Under the pieces are notes generated by a model. It ran no database searches. It had not been told where the DNA came from and was given only the letters and a program-made list of their open reading frames with translations. Shown in pieces: positions 42,957 to 52,109 of a stretch of DNA of 64,000 nt. A program made the position numbers and the translations under genes. The stretch covers positions 930,001-994,000 of the forward strand of contig NZ_SJSK01000001.1 in the NCBI RefSeq assembly GCF_004331645.1. Direction: 5' to 3'. The first letter of the stretch is position 1; each line of letters opens with the position of its first letter. The stretch is from Pedobacter frigiditerrae (GTDB taxonomy: Bacteria > Bacteroidota > Bacteroidia > Sphingobacteriales > Sphingobacteriaceae).

Positions 42957-45854
42957 TTAATTCAATAATTCTCTAATATCGTCTTTACTTAATGATTTGA
43001 AGAAACTTTCTTCGGTTGTAATCAATGAATTTGCCAATGATTTTTTACGCCTTTGCAGGGCTAAAATCTTTTCTTCAACAGTGTCCTTTGAAATGAATTT
43101 ATAAATGAAAACTTTTTTATCCTGACCAATCCTATGGGTTCTATCTATGGCTTGTTGTTCAACTGCAGGATTCCACCAAGGGTCTAAAATAAACACGTAA
43201 TCTGCTTGGGTTAAGTTTAAACCAACTCCACCAGCTTTTATCGAAATCAAGAATACTTTTAAATCTTTGTTTTCTTGAAACTCTGCAACAATTTCTCCTC
43301 GATTTTTTGTTCCCCCATCTAGATAAGCGAAAGGAATACCTTGCTTTTCAAAACAGTCTCTAAATATGCTTAAGTGTTTTACAAATTGAGAGAAAATCAA
43401 AACCTTGTGACCGCCTTTTAAAACGTTATCCAAAGTGTGCATCACGTTTTCAAATTTTCCAGAGTCTGATGTATAGTTTTCATCTATCATCACAGGGTGA
43501 TTTGCCAACTGTCTTAAAGCGGTTAAACCTTGCAATAACTGAACTTGTTTTTTTGCCAAACTTCCAGTTTCCATATCTTTCAGCAAATCATTTCTGTAAG
43601 CCGACTTAACCTTTTCATATTCTGCAGCTTGGTCCTCACTCATATCACAATAATAAATTTGCTCTGTTTTTGGAGGAAGTTCTGCAGCAACTTGTTCTTT
43701 CGTTCTGCGTAAAACAAAGGGTTTGATAATGGCTTGTAGTTTTTTTGCTTTTTCTTCGTCTTTGCGTTTCTCTATGGCTTGCACATACTCTTCGTTAAAG
43801 AAAGATTGTGTGCCCAATAACCCTGGATTTAAAAAGGTTAGTTGCGTCCATAAATCGCCAACAGAGTTTTCTACAGGTGTACCACTCAAAACCAATTTAT
43901 GCCTTGATTTGAGCATTCTAACAGCCTTGAAAGATTTAGAAGATGGATTTTTTATATTCTGACTTTCATCAAGAATGATATAATTGAAATAGAATTTACT
44001 GATGATTTCAGAATCTACACGAGTAATTCCATAAGTGGTAATTACCAAATCATATTTGTCGAAAAGGCTAATGTCCTTGTTTCTGAAAGTTCCAGTGTGA
44101 GCATGAATTTTCAGCTTAGGTGTAAACTTTTTCGCCTCGTTAAGCCAGTTGTAAATTAATGAAGTAGGCATAATAATTAACGAAGTGCTGTGTGTTGCAT
44201 TTTGCTCATCTTCCTCTTTCAGTTTCTGCAACATTGCCAAAGTCTGTATGGTTTTACCCAAACCCATATCATCAGCCAAACAACCACCAAAGTTATATTC
44301 ACGTAAAAAGCTAAACCAATTATAACCGGCTTTTTGGTAATGGCGTAAATCTCCCTTAAAATTAACGGGCATTGCCGTATCAGCAATATCCTCAAAATCG
44401 TTTAACCTTTGCAGTTTTCTATCAAGCGTTACATTAGCTAAACTATCATCGGCTAAATCGTTAATTAACCCGATGTGATGCTTTTTTAACTTCAGGTTTT
44501 TAGTGCCATCCGCTAAACTAAAGATGCTGCTATATTGTGTAAACCATTTTTCTGGAATAATTGCAATATCGCCATCTGGCAAAATGAATTCTCTTTTTTT
44601 ATGGAGGATATGTTGTTTTAAAGCGATAAATGGAATGGGATGAATACCAAAATATACAATCGCATTAATGTCGAACCAATCGTTATCTGCTGTAATTTCG
44701 AAATCAATTTTATTGGCACCAAATACAAAACGTTTGCCGCTACTTGCTTGCTCAATCTCAAAACCTTGTGCTTGCAAAGTTTCAATATGTTCATTTACCC
44801 AAGTTATGATGGCATAAGATGGGTTATCATTTTCACTTAAATTAGGTAACTCAAGATGATGGAAGAGTGCAGAAATTTTCTTTAAGCCTAAGCTTTGCAA
44901 AAAGGTAAATTTTGCTTTTTCCCAATCGCTATTTCTTTTAATACGGGTAAAAGTATAATTGTCTTCATCTTTACTTAAACGAACAGTAACTTTATTCTCG
45001 TTTCCCATTGCAAAAGCATATTGCCCATATTTAAAATAAAGCTGGATTTGAGAAACGCCACCATCGACATAAATAACTTTGATGACTGGTGTGGCTTCAT
45101 GCTTCTCCGTTTTAATCTCAAATCCTTCAGCATACACGTGATGTTTTTCTATCAGCGGTGCTACAAATTTTTCGAAATAGGTTTCTTCTGTAGCTTTTGG
45201 TATGGCGATATAACGCTTGTTTAAAAATGGAACAAATTTCTTTCCCTCAATATCACCTTCAAAAAAGTAAAGTACATCATTAAGTAGCATCCAAGCAGGC
45301 TGATTGCAAACTACTTGTGCATCTTTAAACATGAAATCGATGCGTAGTCCCTGATATTTAATGGTTGGAAAATACCTCGTCTCCATTTCACTTCTTCTAA
45401 AATGAAAAAGTACAGTTGCAGGTTCAGTTGCTAATTCTATTTTTCGCTCAGCAGGCCAACCATCTTTATCCATTAAATATAGGTCATCTTTTACCTTCAG
45501 GATTTCTAAAACTTCAGCTAGTTTCTTTTCAATTTTTGGACGAACGCTATCGTAAAATTTCTCATCGTAAAACTTACTAAAGAATTCAAAAGGTCGAATA
45601 GCTTTTTTGTGATACTTTTTAATGATGTAGTCTTGTTCAGTTTCATCTAAAATCTTGATGAGTTTAAAATCAACATCTGTTAAATGTTTAGCAAATTCTT
45701 TAGCAGTATGCGTAAATAAACGTTGGTAGGTTAAAGAAAAATCGCCCTGAGGATTGAGTTGAACAATATGTGGCTCAATTAAATAACCGAGAAACTCATG
45801 CTTACATAAGGAATATACGATTTTGCAGGGGCCGGAACTATTTACGCGTAACAT
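42957..45854 (-). CDS. SNF2-family DEAD/DEAH-box helicase
   Basis: 965-residue Swi2/Snf2 ATPase that translocates on double-stranded DNA. The N-terminal half (about 1-490) is a long region of unknown fold. The helicase core starts with LRHYQKAGYNWFSFL, Walker A DDMGLGKTIQTL at about 525, motif II LDESQNIKN at about 628, LSGTPVENSVGDLWTQL, and the C-terminal motifs VLIFSQFVKHL and DPWWNPAVEQQAIDRTHRIGQ. All motifs are intact. Bacterial RapA/SNF2 proteins remodel RNA polymerase or DNA complexes; no restriction or defence partner is adjacent. Confidence 0.92.
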   Translation of the reverse strand: MLRVNSSGPCKIVYSLCKHEFLGYLIEPHIVQLNPQGDFSLTYQRLFTHTAKEFAKHLTDVDFKLIKILDETEQDYIIKKYHKKAIRPFEFFSKFYDEKFYDSVRPKIEKKLAEVLEILKVKDDLYLMDKDGWPAERKIELATEPATVLFHFRRSEMETRYFPTIKYQGLRIDFMFKDAQVVCNQPAWMLLNDVLYFFEGDIEGKKFVPFLNKRYIAIPKATEETYFEKFVAPLIEKHHVYAEGFEIKTEKHEATPVIKVIYVDGGVSQIQLYFKYGQYAFAMGNENKVTVRLSKDEDNYTFTRIKRNSDWEKAKFTFLQSLGLKKISALFHHLELPNLSENDNPSYAIITWVNEHIETLQAQGFEIEQASSGKRFVFGANKIDFEITADNDWFDINAIVYFGIHPIPFIALKQHILHKKREFILPDGDIAIIPEKWFTQYSSIFSLADGTKNLKLKKHHIGLINDLADDSLANVTLDRKLQRLNDFEDIADTAMPVNFKGDLRHYQKAGYNWFSFLREYNFGGCLADDMGLGKTIQTLAMLQKLKEEDEQNATHSTSLIIMPTSLIYNWLNEAKKFTPKLKIHAHTGTFRNKDISLFDKYDLVITTYGITRVDSEIISKFYFNYIILDESQNIKNPSSKSFKAVRMLKSRHKLVLSGTPVENSVGDLWTQLTFLNPGLLGTQSFFNEEYVQAIEKRKDEEKAKKLQAIIKPFVLRRTKEQVAAELPPKTEQIYYCDMSEDQAAEYEKVKSAYRNDLLKDMETGSLAKKQVQLLQGLTALRQLANHPVMIDENYTSDSGKFENVMHTLDNVLKGGHKVLIFSQFVKHLSIFRDCFEKQGIPFAYLDGGTKNRGEIVAEFQENKDLKVFLISIKAGGVGLNLTQADYVFILDPWWNPAVEQQAIDRTHRIGQDKKVFIYKFISKDTVEEKILALQRRKKSLANSLITTEESFFKSLSKDDIRELLN

Positions 45855-46238
45855 TGGTCAAGGGCTAAAAGAAAGAAAAGATAAGCATCTAAAAAATTCT
45901 AAACTTACAGTATTTCAATTTCTAATCAAAAGAATGGACTAATTATTTTGGATTTTTATTGGTTCATTACATCATTTGTTCATTAGACAGATTGTGGAAA
46001 CAACGAGGATTAATTATCGAAACCAATGAACTAATGACTAATGAACAAATTTTCTTCCCCCGTTCGTCGAAAAATTACAGCCGTTCGTCGTGAGTTACTT
46101 GCTCATTGTCTAAAAGGCTAATATCTGCTGCAACCTTTTATCCTTATCGCAGTCTTATTTACGAAACCTGCCAGCAAGGGCTTGCAGAAAAAACAAATTA
46201 TAAATAATAGATTAACAATCACATAAAATATTAAAGTT
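45855..46238. other. 384-bp intergenic region with no gene
   Basis: Between the divergent SNF2 and GIN-domain genes. It contains locally repeated and inverted TTCATTA/TAATGAA words (about 45957-46050), the CCGTTCGTCG direct repeats (listed separately), and about 150 bp of 5' leader before the GIN gene. No coding frame is supported. Confidence 0.5.
46060..46090 (+). promoter_or_regulatory. Direct repeat CCGTTCGTCG x2, 21-bp period (candidate LytTR-type operator)
   Basis: CCGTTCGTCG occurs at 46060-46069 and 46081-46090, exactly 21 bp apart (two helix turns). LytTR-family regulators bind paired direct repeats with this start-to-start spacing. It lies 148 bp upstream of the GIN-domain gene. The regulator is not in the window. 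Confidence 0.55.
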
Positions 46239-46880
46239 ATGAAAACTTCTATCAAAACATTATTCGCAGCAGCATTAGCACTAGTAGTATTAACCAGTTC
46301 TGCATTCGCATCTACAGATGTAAAAAACAACAACGTTACAGTATTAAACCAAGTAAAAAATATCAGTAAAATTGAGGTAAAAGGAAACGTTGAAGTTATC
46401 CTTGTACAGGCTCCAGTTGAAAGCGTAAAAGTTTACGATAGCTACTATTCTAAAAACGCTTTGGTACAGCAACAAGATGGTGTTTTACGCATCAGTTCTT
46501 TTCAAAAAGAAACGTTATCTGTGGTAGTTTATGTGCGTGACCTTTCATCTATCGAAGCTGGGGATAATGCACAAGTAAAAACTTATGGCAAAATCAACTT
46601 CTTAAGTTTAGCCGTTAAATTAAGCGGTAATGCAACTGCGGATATCAATGCATCAACAATCAGTTTATATACTTCGATAAAAGATAGCGCAAGTTTAAAA
46701 TTAGCTGGTTCAACAACCGATCATTACGCAGTGTTAAGCACACAAGCTAAATTAAATATGGGTTCTTTTGTAGCTGAAACTTCAAGTGTAAATTCTACAG
46801 CAACAGTTATTGCAAAGGCAAAACCTGTAAAACAAACTTTAGAGAACTTGCTTATTGATGATATCAATTTAGCAAAATAA
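46239..46880 (+). CDS. Secreted GIN-domain (DUF2807-like) protein
   Basis: 213-residue exported protein: signal peptide MKTSIKTLFAAALALVVLTSSAFA, then a repetitive beta-rich region typical of the auto-transporter-like head GIN domain (ISKIEVKGNVEVILVQ; LSSIEAGDNAQVKTYG; LAVKLSGNATADINAS). Such proteins are predicted beta-solenoids of unknown function. An operator-like direct repeat lies upstream and a strong bidirectional terminator downstream. Confidence 0.82.
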   Translation: MKTSIKTLFAAALALVVLTSSAFASTDVKNNNVTVLNQVKNISKIEVKGNVEVILVQAPVESVKVYDSYYSKNALVQQQDGVLRISSFQKETLSVVVYVRDLSSIEAGDNAQVKTYGKINFLSLAVKLSGNATADINASTISLYTSIKDSASLKLAGSTTDHYAVLSTQAKLNMGSFVAETSSVNSTATVIAKAKPVKQTLENLLIDDINLAK

Positions 46881-46960
46881 GAACCCCAAACCCTCCGATA
46901 TGAAATCGGAGCAGGCTCTAAAGTGGCTTTAGTAAAAAATTACAACTCCATCATATATCT

Positions 46961-47000
46961 AAAAAAAGAGTGCCGACATTATATCCGCACTCTTTTTTTT
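46961..47000. terminator. Bidirectional terminator between GIN gene and aldehyde dehydrogenase gene
   Basis: AAAAAGAGTGC (46963-46973) pairs with GCACTCTTTTT starting at 46987, flanked by A and T runs so that it can stop transcription from both sides. It lies between two convergent genes. Confidence 0.8.
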
Positions 47001-47008
47001 ATGGCTTT

Positions 47009-47078
47009 GTCATTCAGGGCCCAGCGAAGAATATATAATATCAATTTTTCAAATAGATTCCTCGTACCTCGGAATGAC
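47009..47078. repeat. GTCAT...ATGAC dispersed inverted repeat
   Basis: GTCATTCAGGGCCCAGCGAA at the left and AATAGATTCCTCG...CCTCGGAATGAC at the right, sharing the AATAGATTC and GGAATGAC blocks with other copies. It lies between the terminator and the end of the aldehyde dehydrogenase gene. Confidence 0.7.
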
Positions 47079-47093
47079 AAAAAACTTTAGGGG

Positions 47094-48635
47094 TTACAAA
47101 TCAAACTTAATTCCTTGTGCCAGGGGCAAAGTATTTGCATAGTTAATAGTATTCGTTTGTCTACGCATATAAGCTTTCCAAGCGTCAGAACCACTTTCCC
47201 TACCACCGCCTGTTTCTTTTTCTCCGCCAAATGCACCGCCAATTTCAGCGCCAGATGTACCTATGTTTACGTTTGCAATGCCACAGTCAGAACCTCCAGC
47301 AGATAAAAATTGTTCAGCTTCTCTCAGGTTTAAAGTCATAATTGCGGATGATAATCCCTGTGGAACTCCATTTTGTATTGAAATTGCCTCATCCAATTCC
47401 TTGTATTTGATTAAATATAAAATAGGCGCAAAAGTTTCGTGTTGAACAATTTTAAAATCGTTTTTAACTTCTGCGATGCATGGTTTCACATAACAACCAG
47501 AAGTATATTTTTCGCCAGTTAAAACGCCACCTTCAACTAAGAACTTTCCACCTTCGGCTTTACACTTTTCTATCGAATCTAAATAACTGGCAACGGCATC
47601 TTTATCAATTAATGGTCCAACGTGATTATGCTGGTCTAAAGGATCGCCAATTCTTAGTTGCCCATAGGCTTTAACTAATTTAGCCACAAAATTATCGTAA
47701 ACATTCTCGTGGATAATTAATCTCCTGGTTGTAGTACAACGTTGTCCAGCCGTACCAACAGCGCCAAATACAGCACCAATAATAGACATGTCTAAATCAG
47801 CATCTTTTGAAATAATGATGGCATTGTTTCCACCTAACTCTAATAAACTTCTACCTAATCTGGCACCAACTGCAGCACCAACGGCTTTACCCATTCTGGT
47901 AGAGCCTGTTGCAGAAACCAAAGGAACTTTGGTATCGTTACTTAACAATTCACCAATTGCTCTATCACCAATAATTAAATTACAAACACCTTCAGGAACT
48001 TCATTTGCAATTAAGACTTTATCAATAATATGCTGACAAGCAATTGCTGTAAGCGGTGTTTTTTCTGATGGTTTCCAAATGCAAACATTACCACAAACCC
48101 AAGCTAAAGCTGTGTTCCAAGCCCAAACCGCTACAGGAAAATTAAATGCAGAGATTATTCCAACAATTCCTAGCGGATGCCATTGCTCGTACATTCTATG
48201 GTTTGGTCTTTCGCTATGCATGGTTAAGCCATATAATTGACGAGATAAACCAACTGCAAAATCACAGATATCTATCATTTCTTGAACTTCGCCAAAGCCT
48301 TCTTGTAAACTTTTGCCCATTTCATAAGAAACCAAAGTGCCTAAGGCTTCTTTATTTGCACGTAAAGCTTCACCAAACTGACGAACCATTTCGCCACGTT
48401 TTGGAGCAGGAACTTTTCTCCATTCTAAGAATGCTTTTTGTGCTGTTTCTATAACAAAATCGTAATCTGCAGCAGAAGCAACTTGAACAGAAGCTATTAT
48501 CTTACCATCAACTGGCGAATGGCTTTCTATAATTTTTTCGCTATTTGTTTTGCCCCAATTACTGCCTGTAGCATAAGCAGAGTTGATGTTTTCAATCCCT
48601 AATTGTTTAAGGACGGCATTTATATTATTTTCCAT
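47094..48635 (-). CDS. Aldehyde dehydrogenase, ALDH7/aminoadipate-semialdehyde type
   Basis: NAD-dependent aldehyde dehydrogenase of 513 residues. It has the ALDH7-like EQWHPLGIVGIISAFNFPVA, KPSEKTPLTA, the catalytic Glu in LLELGGNNAI and the nucleophile Cys in GTAGQRCTTTRR. ALDH7 members oxidise aminoadipate semialdehyde (P6C) in lysine breakdown, and the GGAFGGEKETGGGRESGSD C-terminal block fits that subfamily. No other lysine-catabolic gene lies next to it, so the pathway is inferred from family alone. Confidence 0.9.
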   Translation of the reverse strand: MENNINAVLKQLGIENINSAYATGSNWGKTNSEKIIESHSPVDGKIIASVQVASAADYDFVIETAQKAFLEWRKVPAPKRGEMVRQFGEALRANKEALGTLVSYEMGKSLQEGFGEVQEMIDICDFAVGLSRQLYGLTMHSERPNHRMYEQWHPLGIVGIISAFNFPVAVWAWNTALAWVCGNVCIWKPSEKTPLTAIACQHIIDKVLIANEVPEGVCNLIIGDRAIGELLSNDTKVPLVSATGSTRMGKAVGAAVGARLGRSLLELGGNNAIIISKDADLDMSIIGAVFGAVGTAGQRCTTTRRLIIHENVYDNFVAKLVKAYGQLRIGDPLDQHNHVGPLIDKDAVASYLDSIEKCKAEGGKFLVEGGVLTGEKYTSGCYVKPCIAEVKNDFKIVQHETFAPILYLIKYKELDEAISIQNGVPQGLSSAIMTLNLREAEQFLSAGGSDCGIANVNIGTSGAEIGGAFGGEKETGGGRESGSDAWKAYMRRQTNTINYANTLPLAQGIKFDL

Positions 48636-48779
48636 GGTTTGATTTTTAAATAAAATCGATTGTTACAAAACAACAAAAAATTAAGCAGGTTTGCCAAATT
48701 ATAAGTAGTTGATGTTTTTGTTGCTTACAATGTTGTAACTTTATTTCTAGATCCTATCAAACATCAAAAAACATAAACA

Positions 48780-51287
48780 ATGAATAAAAATTTAATAGCT
48801 GGATTTATTGGTCTGGCAATTTTGAGTGGGCTTTCTACGGCATATGCTCAACAAGAAACCGCACCAAAAGTAAATCCAACTTACCGTGCTACGGCAACAA
48901 AAATTAACGATTTGGTTCACACCAAACTGGATGTTAAGTTCGATTACGCAAAGCGTTATTTATACGGAAAAGCTTGGATAACTTTAAAACCACACTTTTA
49001 CACTACAGATACCTTAACGCTTGATGCAAAAGGAATGGACCTTAAGACAGTTGCCTTAGTAGGCGCAAAAAGTAATACGCCATTAAAGTTTACTTATGAC
49101 CAAGAAAAAATCTATATCCAACTGAATAAAAGATATGTAAAGGATGAAAAATACACAGTTTACATCGACTATGTTTCTAAACCAAACGAATTAAAAGCAA
49201 GTGGGAGTGCTGCGATAACTGATGAAAAAGGTTTGTATTTCATTAATCCAGATGGTACTGATAAAGAAAAACCAATTCAAATTTGGACTCAGGGTGAAGC
49301 AGAATCTTCGTCGGCTTGGTTTCCAACCATAGATAAACCTAACCAAAAAACAACATCAGAACTTTCTATGACGGTTTTATCTAAATATGTGACTTTATCT
49401 AATGGTAAACTAGTTTCGCAAAAAGTAAATACAAACGGAACAAGAACAGACACTTGGAAAATGGATTTGCCTCATTCGCCATACTTGTTTATGATGGCTG
49501 TTGGGGATTTCAAAATCACCAAAGAGCTTTGGAGAGGCAAGGAAGTTAGTTACTATTTGGAGCAAAAATATGCGCCCTATGCAAAAGCCATTTTTGGTAA
49601 AACTCCTAAAATGCTCGACTACTTTTCTCAAATTACTGGAGTAGCATATCCTTGGAATAAGTATGCGCAAATAGTTGCCCGTGATTATGTTTCTGGCGCT
49701 ATGGAAAATACAACGGCAACTTTACACGGAGAAAGTATTCAGGCTACAGAAAGAGAATTGTTAGATGGAAGTGGCGAAAGTACCATTGCCCACGAATTAT
49801 TTCATCAATGGTTTGGCGATTATGTAACTACAGAATCTTGGTCTAACATAACTGTTAACGAATCTTTTGCAACATTAGGCGCAATTCTTTGGAAAGGACA
49901 CGATGCTGGTAAGGATGCGGAAGATAGAAACAGGTATGAAAGTTTAAATTCTTATTTGGGAACAACAGAAAATGGCGAAAGTCCAATGTTAGTTCGTTTT
50001 AATTACAACAATAAAATGGATGTTTTTGATCAAGTGAGCTATCCAAAAGGTGCTGTAATTCTGTATGCATTAAAAAATCAGATGGGCGATGATGCATTTT
50101 ATAAATCACTAAATCGTTATTTGACAACTAATGCTTTTAAAAATGGAGAGGCACAACAATTACGTTTGGCATTTGAAGACGTAACGGGTAAAGATTGGTC
50201 TCAATATTTTAATCAATGGTATTATGCAGGTGGGCACCCGATATTAGATGTAAAATATGATTACAAAGATGGCAATGCAACAATAAACATAAAACAAACT
50301 CAAGCCGCGGATGTACAAACGTTCACACTGACTTTAAAAGTTGATATTTATATTGGTGGTAAGAAGATTTCAAAAGAAATCGTAATCAATAGCAGAGAGC
50401 AAAACTTCAGCTTCCCTGTTTCGGCAAAACCAGATTTAATTGATTTCGATGTAGATAAAATATTGGTTGGAGAGTTAAAGGAGACTAAAACTTTAGAGAA
50501 CTACATTTTCCAGTACAGCAACGCACCTTCTTATGTTAATAGAATTCATGCGGTTGAGTACGCAGTTTCTAAAAGCAAAGAATCTGCAGCTCAGCAGTTA
50601 TTAACTTTGGCTTTAAAAGACCAAGATGATGCAATTAGAGCATTAGCAATTAAAGGATTTAACTTAAAAGATGAAAAAGTTAAGGCTTCAGTTGGACCAA
50701 TTTTGGTTTCTTTAGCAAAGCAAGACAAATCTTCAAATGTTAGAGCTGCTGCTTTATCAAGGTTAGCAGCTTCTGGAGATAAAATCTATTTGCCAGTTGC
50801 ACAAGCGGCATTAAAAGACCGTTCGTACAAAGTAATTGGTGCTGCTGTACAAAGTATAAATAAATTAGACCCAAGCATGTTATCTGGCGTAATTGCTGGC
50901 TTAGATGCTGATACAAAAGCGCATATCCCTAGTGACTTGGCATTAGTATACGCTGCTTTAGGAGACGATTCTTATAACGACTTTTATTTAAACATCATTA
51001 ATAAAGCTGATATCAATAAATTAGCACAAACAGTTGGCGGATATTATACTTATCTATTAGCAAATAAAAATCCTAAGATTACGCAAAGCGGATTACAAGC
51101 TATTATTACCAATATGGATAGAACTAAATTGACACAATATTGGGGTAAGCAATTTGTAAAGAATTTTACTGATGCTGAACAAGCAAAATTGAAGGAGGCA
51201 GAAACTGCAACCGGCGAAGCCAAAGATAACCTAATTAAGAGAGCGGCTTATTTTAAAGCAGCAGCTGATGAATTAGCTAAGAAGTAA
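48780..51287 (+). CDS. M1 family zinc aminopeptidase with C-terminal HEAT-like repeats
   Basis: Secreted aminopeptidase of 835 residues. Signal peptide MNKNLIAGFIGLAILSGLSTAYA; an N-terminal beta domain; then the GAMEN exopeptidase motif (SGAMEN, about 303-308) and the zinc site HELFHQWFGD...NESFA (HExxH at about 338-342 plus distal Glu). The C-terminal third is made of helical HEAT-like repeats (AIKGFNLKDEKVKASVGPIL; AALSRLAASGDKIYLPVAQA). It probably trims peptides in the periplasm. It is divergent from the aldehyde dehydrogenase, with a 144-bp gap. Confidence 0.92.
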   Translation: MNKNLIAGFIGLAILSGLSTAYAQQETAPKVNPTYRATATKINDLVHTKLDVKFDYAKRYLYGKAWITLKPHFYTTDTLTLDAKGMDLKTVALVGAKSNTPLKFTYDQEKIYIQLNKRYVKDEKYTVYIDYVSKPNELKASGSAAITDEKGLYFINPDGTDKEKPIQIWTQGEAESSSAWFPTIDKPNQKTTSELSMTVLSKYVTLSNGKLVSQKVNTNGTRTDTWKMDLPHSPYLFMMAVGDFKITKELWRGKEVSYYLEQKYAPYAKAIFGKTPKMLDYFSQITGVAYPWNKYAQIVARDYVSGAMENTTATLHGESIQATERELLDGSGESTIAHELFHQWFGDYVTTESWSNITVNESFATLGAILWKGHDAGKDAEDRNRYESLNSYLGTTENGESPMLVRFNYNNKMDVFDQVSYPKGAVILYALKNQMGDDAFYKSLNRYLTTNAFKNGEAQQLRLAFEDVTGKDWSQYFNQWYYAGGHPILDVKYDYKDGNATINIKQTQAADVQTFTLTLKVDIYIGGKKISKEIVINSREQNFSFPVSAKPDLIDFDVDKILVGELKETKTLENYIFQYSNAPSYVNRIHAVEYAVSKSKESAAQQLLTLALKDQDDAIRALAIKGFNLKDEKVKASVGPILVSLAKQDKSSNVRAAALSRLAASGDKIYLPVAQAALKDRSYKVIGAAVQSINKLDPSMLSGVIAGLDADTKAHIPSDLALVYAALGDDSYNDFYLNIINKADINKLAQTVGGYYTYLLANKNPKITQSGLQAIITNMDRTKLTQYWGKQFVKNFTDAEQAKLKEAETATGEAKDNLIKRAAYFKAAADELAKK

Positions 51288-51303
51288 AAGACAAACAATT
51301 CTT

Positions 51304-51355
51304 AGCAGCTGATTGGAAGATTTCAATATTATCTGCTAATCAGCTGCTTTCTTTT
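51304..51355 (+). terminator. Terminator downstream of the M1 aminopeptidase
   Basis: An 11-bp perfect stem, AGCAGCTGATT (51304-51314) with AATCAGCTGCT (51338-51348), around a 23-nt loop, followed by TTCTTTT. It lies 17 bp after the stop codon. Confidence 0.65.
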
Positions 51356-51402
51356 GAGTTTTATAGCTCCCTCTCCTTCAGGAGCGGCTTGGGCTGAGGT
51401 GC

Positions 51403-51864
51403 TTAATTACAATTATCCTTCCTTCTGGTATCAATCAGGTAAATGATCTTCCAACCATCTTCCCCCTTAAAAAGTTGAAATGAGTTTACACCGCAGTGGC
51501 TAAACTTATCGCCAATATAAAACTTATAATCAGTCCAAACACTGGATAAATTGGCATCAATTAGTATTTTGGTAAATACAATTCTTTCATCATATTTTTC
51601 GGTATGAGGGATAGCAATACTTTTAATGAAATCGTTAATGTTTTCTGTTCTTACCACAGATTTTCCATCTTTCATTTTAACGATAGTTTCCAATATATTC
51701 TTAGTGGCGAAGGCCTTTCTTAACATTGCTGTATCTGCATTTCTCATTCCATCAAATAATAAATTAATGGTTGCTTTTACCGCATCCTCTTCGCTTTTAG
51801 CTTGAGCAAATGCTTGGTTAAAACCTAAAACAATTAAGAATAAAAAAAGGTATATCTGTTTCAT
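51403..51864 (-). CDS. Secreted NTF2/SnoaL-like protein
   Basis: 153-residue protein with signal peptide MKQIYLFLFLIVLGFNQAFA. The mature domain has the cone-shaped NTF2-like pattern: VKATINLLFDGMRNADTAMLRKAF at the N-terminus and SVWTDYKFYIGDKFSHCGVNSFQLFKGEDGWKIIYLIDTR at the end. Such domains bind small molecules or act as enzymes; no active-site motif can be assigned. Confidence 0.8.
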   Translation of the reverse strand: MKQIYLFLFLIVLGFNQAFAQAKSEEDAVKATINLLFDGMRNADTAMLRKAFATKNILETIVKMKDGKSVVRTENINDFIKSIAIPHTEKYDERIVFTKILIDANLSSVWTDYKFYIGDKFSHCGVNSFQLFKGEDGWKIIYLIDTRRKDNCN

Positions 51865-52109
51865 GACTTGAATTTTACTGATTTTAAATTAAATATATGT
51901 TATTTTGTAAATAATAAAAAGGAACACATCTCTATAGACGAACAAGCCTAACGGCATTCTCAGTTTAACATACCTAAAACTTTTATTACTAGTTAATTAC
52001 CCATTTAAGGTGTTTGTATGTTGAAAATTATTTTCTTTACTCACTTTATAAATAATTAAACTTATAAGGATTTTAAAATAAAGGGATTTGTTCTTTAAAT
52101 ATTCAATAC

